Below are positions 22,921 to 23,263 of a DNA stretch of 23,263 bases, piece by piece. Origin of the DNA: an uncultured Peptococcaceae bacterium (GTDB lineage Bacteria; Bacillota; Dehalobacteriia; UBA4068; JAAVYR01); NCBI GenBank assembly GCA_949739465.1, contig CATIYQ010000053.1, positions 1 through 23,263 of the forward strand, in the 5' to 3' direction. The translations under genes and the position numbers were made by a program. The number at the start of each line of letters is the position of its first letter. The first letter of the stretch is position 1. The notes beneath the pieces are model-generated. The model saw only the letters and a list, made by a program, of their open reading frames with translations. It was not told the DNA's origin and did no database searches.

Positions 22921-23005
22921 TATTTTGTTCTTATATATTCCCAGGTATGAAGAATGAAAACTGCTAAGCTATGATTACCGATGAAAAGAATGAGGAGGTA
23001 GTCAT

Positions 23006-23263
23006 ATGCAAGAAGTAGACCAGAACCAAGTGGCGGAAAAAATGCAGAGAATATTAACAGGCAGACTCAATCAGCTTTGTCATGAACAGCATATTAGCCT
23101 GAAAGAGTTGTCTTGCAAGTCGGGCGTTTCTCTTTCTACCGTTAGAAACATATCTCAGGGAAAATATTGTAACGTGGGGATTGCTGTGGTTATCAAGTTT
23201 AGCCGTGTTTTCGGAGTAACGCCCAGCCAGTTTGTAGACGAAAACCTGTTGCAGGCAGAGGAC
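23006..23263 (+). CDS. XRE-type helix-turn-helix regulator, 3' end at or beyond the window edge
   Basis: An 86-codon frame runs to the window edge with no stop seen. GAGGAGG lies about 7 bases before the ATG. The protein has a Cro/CI-like helix-turn-helix: RLNQLCHEQHISLKELS, then SGVSLSTVRNISQGK as the recognition helix region, then VIKFSRVFGVTPSQFV closing the five-helix domain at about residue 78. The remaining EDENLLQAED-like end is acidic and suggests either a short single-domain regulator about to stop or the linker to a second domain. It is divergent from the Fe-S gene and could regulate it. Confidence 0.85.
   Translation, partial: MQEVDQNQVAEKMQRILTGRLNQLCHEQHISLKELSCKSGVSLSTVRNISQGKYCNVGIAVVIKFSRVFGVTPSQFVDENLLQAED

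Overview
The window looks like the chromosome of a low-to-medium G+C, probably anaerobic member of the Bacillota. The evidence is strong AGGAGG-type ribosome binding sites, several TTG or GTG starts, a tilS-ftsH neighbourhood, a DUF896/YnzC-type protein, an Rrf2 regulator with cysteine ligands, and abundant Fe-S and radical SAM proteins. The long N-terminal extension on dihydropteroate synthase and the two cytidylate-kinase-like proteins would fit the Negativicutes, but that placement is a low-confidence inference. I see no rRNA, tRNA, CRISPR array, insertion sequence or phage gene. Apart from the AT-rich left edge, this reads as ordinary chromosomal core.

Layout. Positions 1-1015 hold an unrecognised protein with an internal duplication and a small two-helix membrane protein, both AT-rich. 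Positions 1101-4702 carry tilS and ftsH, the latter with its own promoter. Positions 4800-9203 form a six-gene operon: membrane protein, HD-domain hydrolase, folP, folB, folK, panC. Convergent to it is a radical SAM gene of the PflX/COG1313 type (9248-10207, minus). This gene shares a short divergent promoter region, with a perfect dyad, with an Rrf2/IscR-like regulator that leads a MATE transporter and a metallo-beta-lactamase-fold hydrolase (10372-13113). A cytidylate-kinase-like gene (minus) follows, then an ABC-F ATPase and a DUF896 protein with a His/Cys-rich tail (13928-15824). A cupin (minus) is divergent from a YbhB/PEBP-type protein (plus), and a second cytidylate-kinase-like gene follows (17205-17813). 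The right side is a minus-strand cluster read from right to left: a multi-cluster Fe-S protein, proB, proA and a class I aminotransferase (22695 down to 17886). The window ends inside an XRE-type regulator on the plus strand.

How the genes work together. folB, folK and folP make dihydropteroate from dihydroneopterin. No folE is visible in the window, and the HD hydrolase at the head of the operon is an attractive candidate for a pterin phosphate-removal step. panC makes pantothenate. proB and proA make glutamate-semialdehyde, the proline precursor. tilS modifies tRNA-Ile and ftsH does membrane protein quality control. Most transcription units are separated by clear intrinsic terminators, several of them bidirectional between convergent genes.

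Nothing here is a convincing complete new defence or mobile system. The best leads are the HD/membrane-protein pair joined to the folate genes, the Cys-rich Fe-S protein with an operator-like dyad, the metal-binding tail on the DUF896 protein, the internally duplicated mosaic gene at the left edge, the regulatory dyad at 10259-10274, and a GC-rich coding-like scrap followed by an orphan terminator near 22.88 kb.
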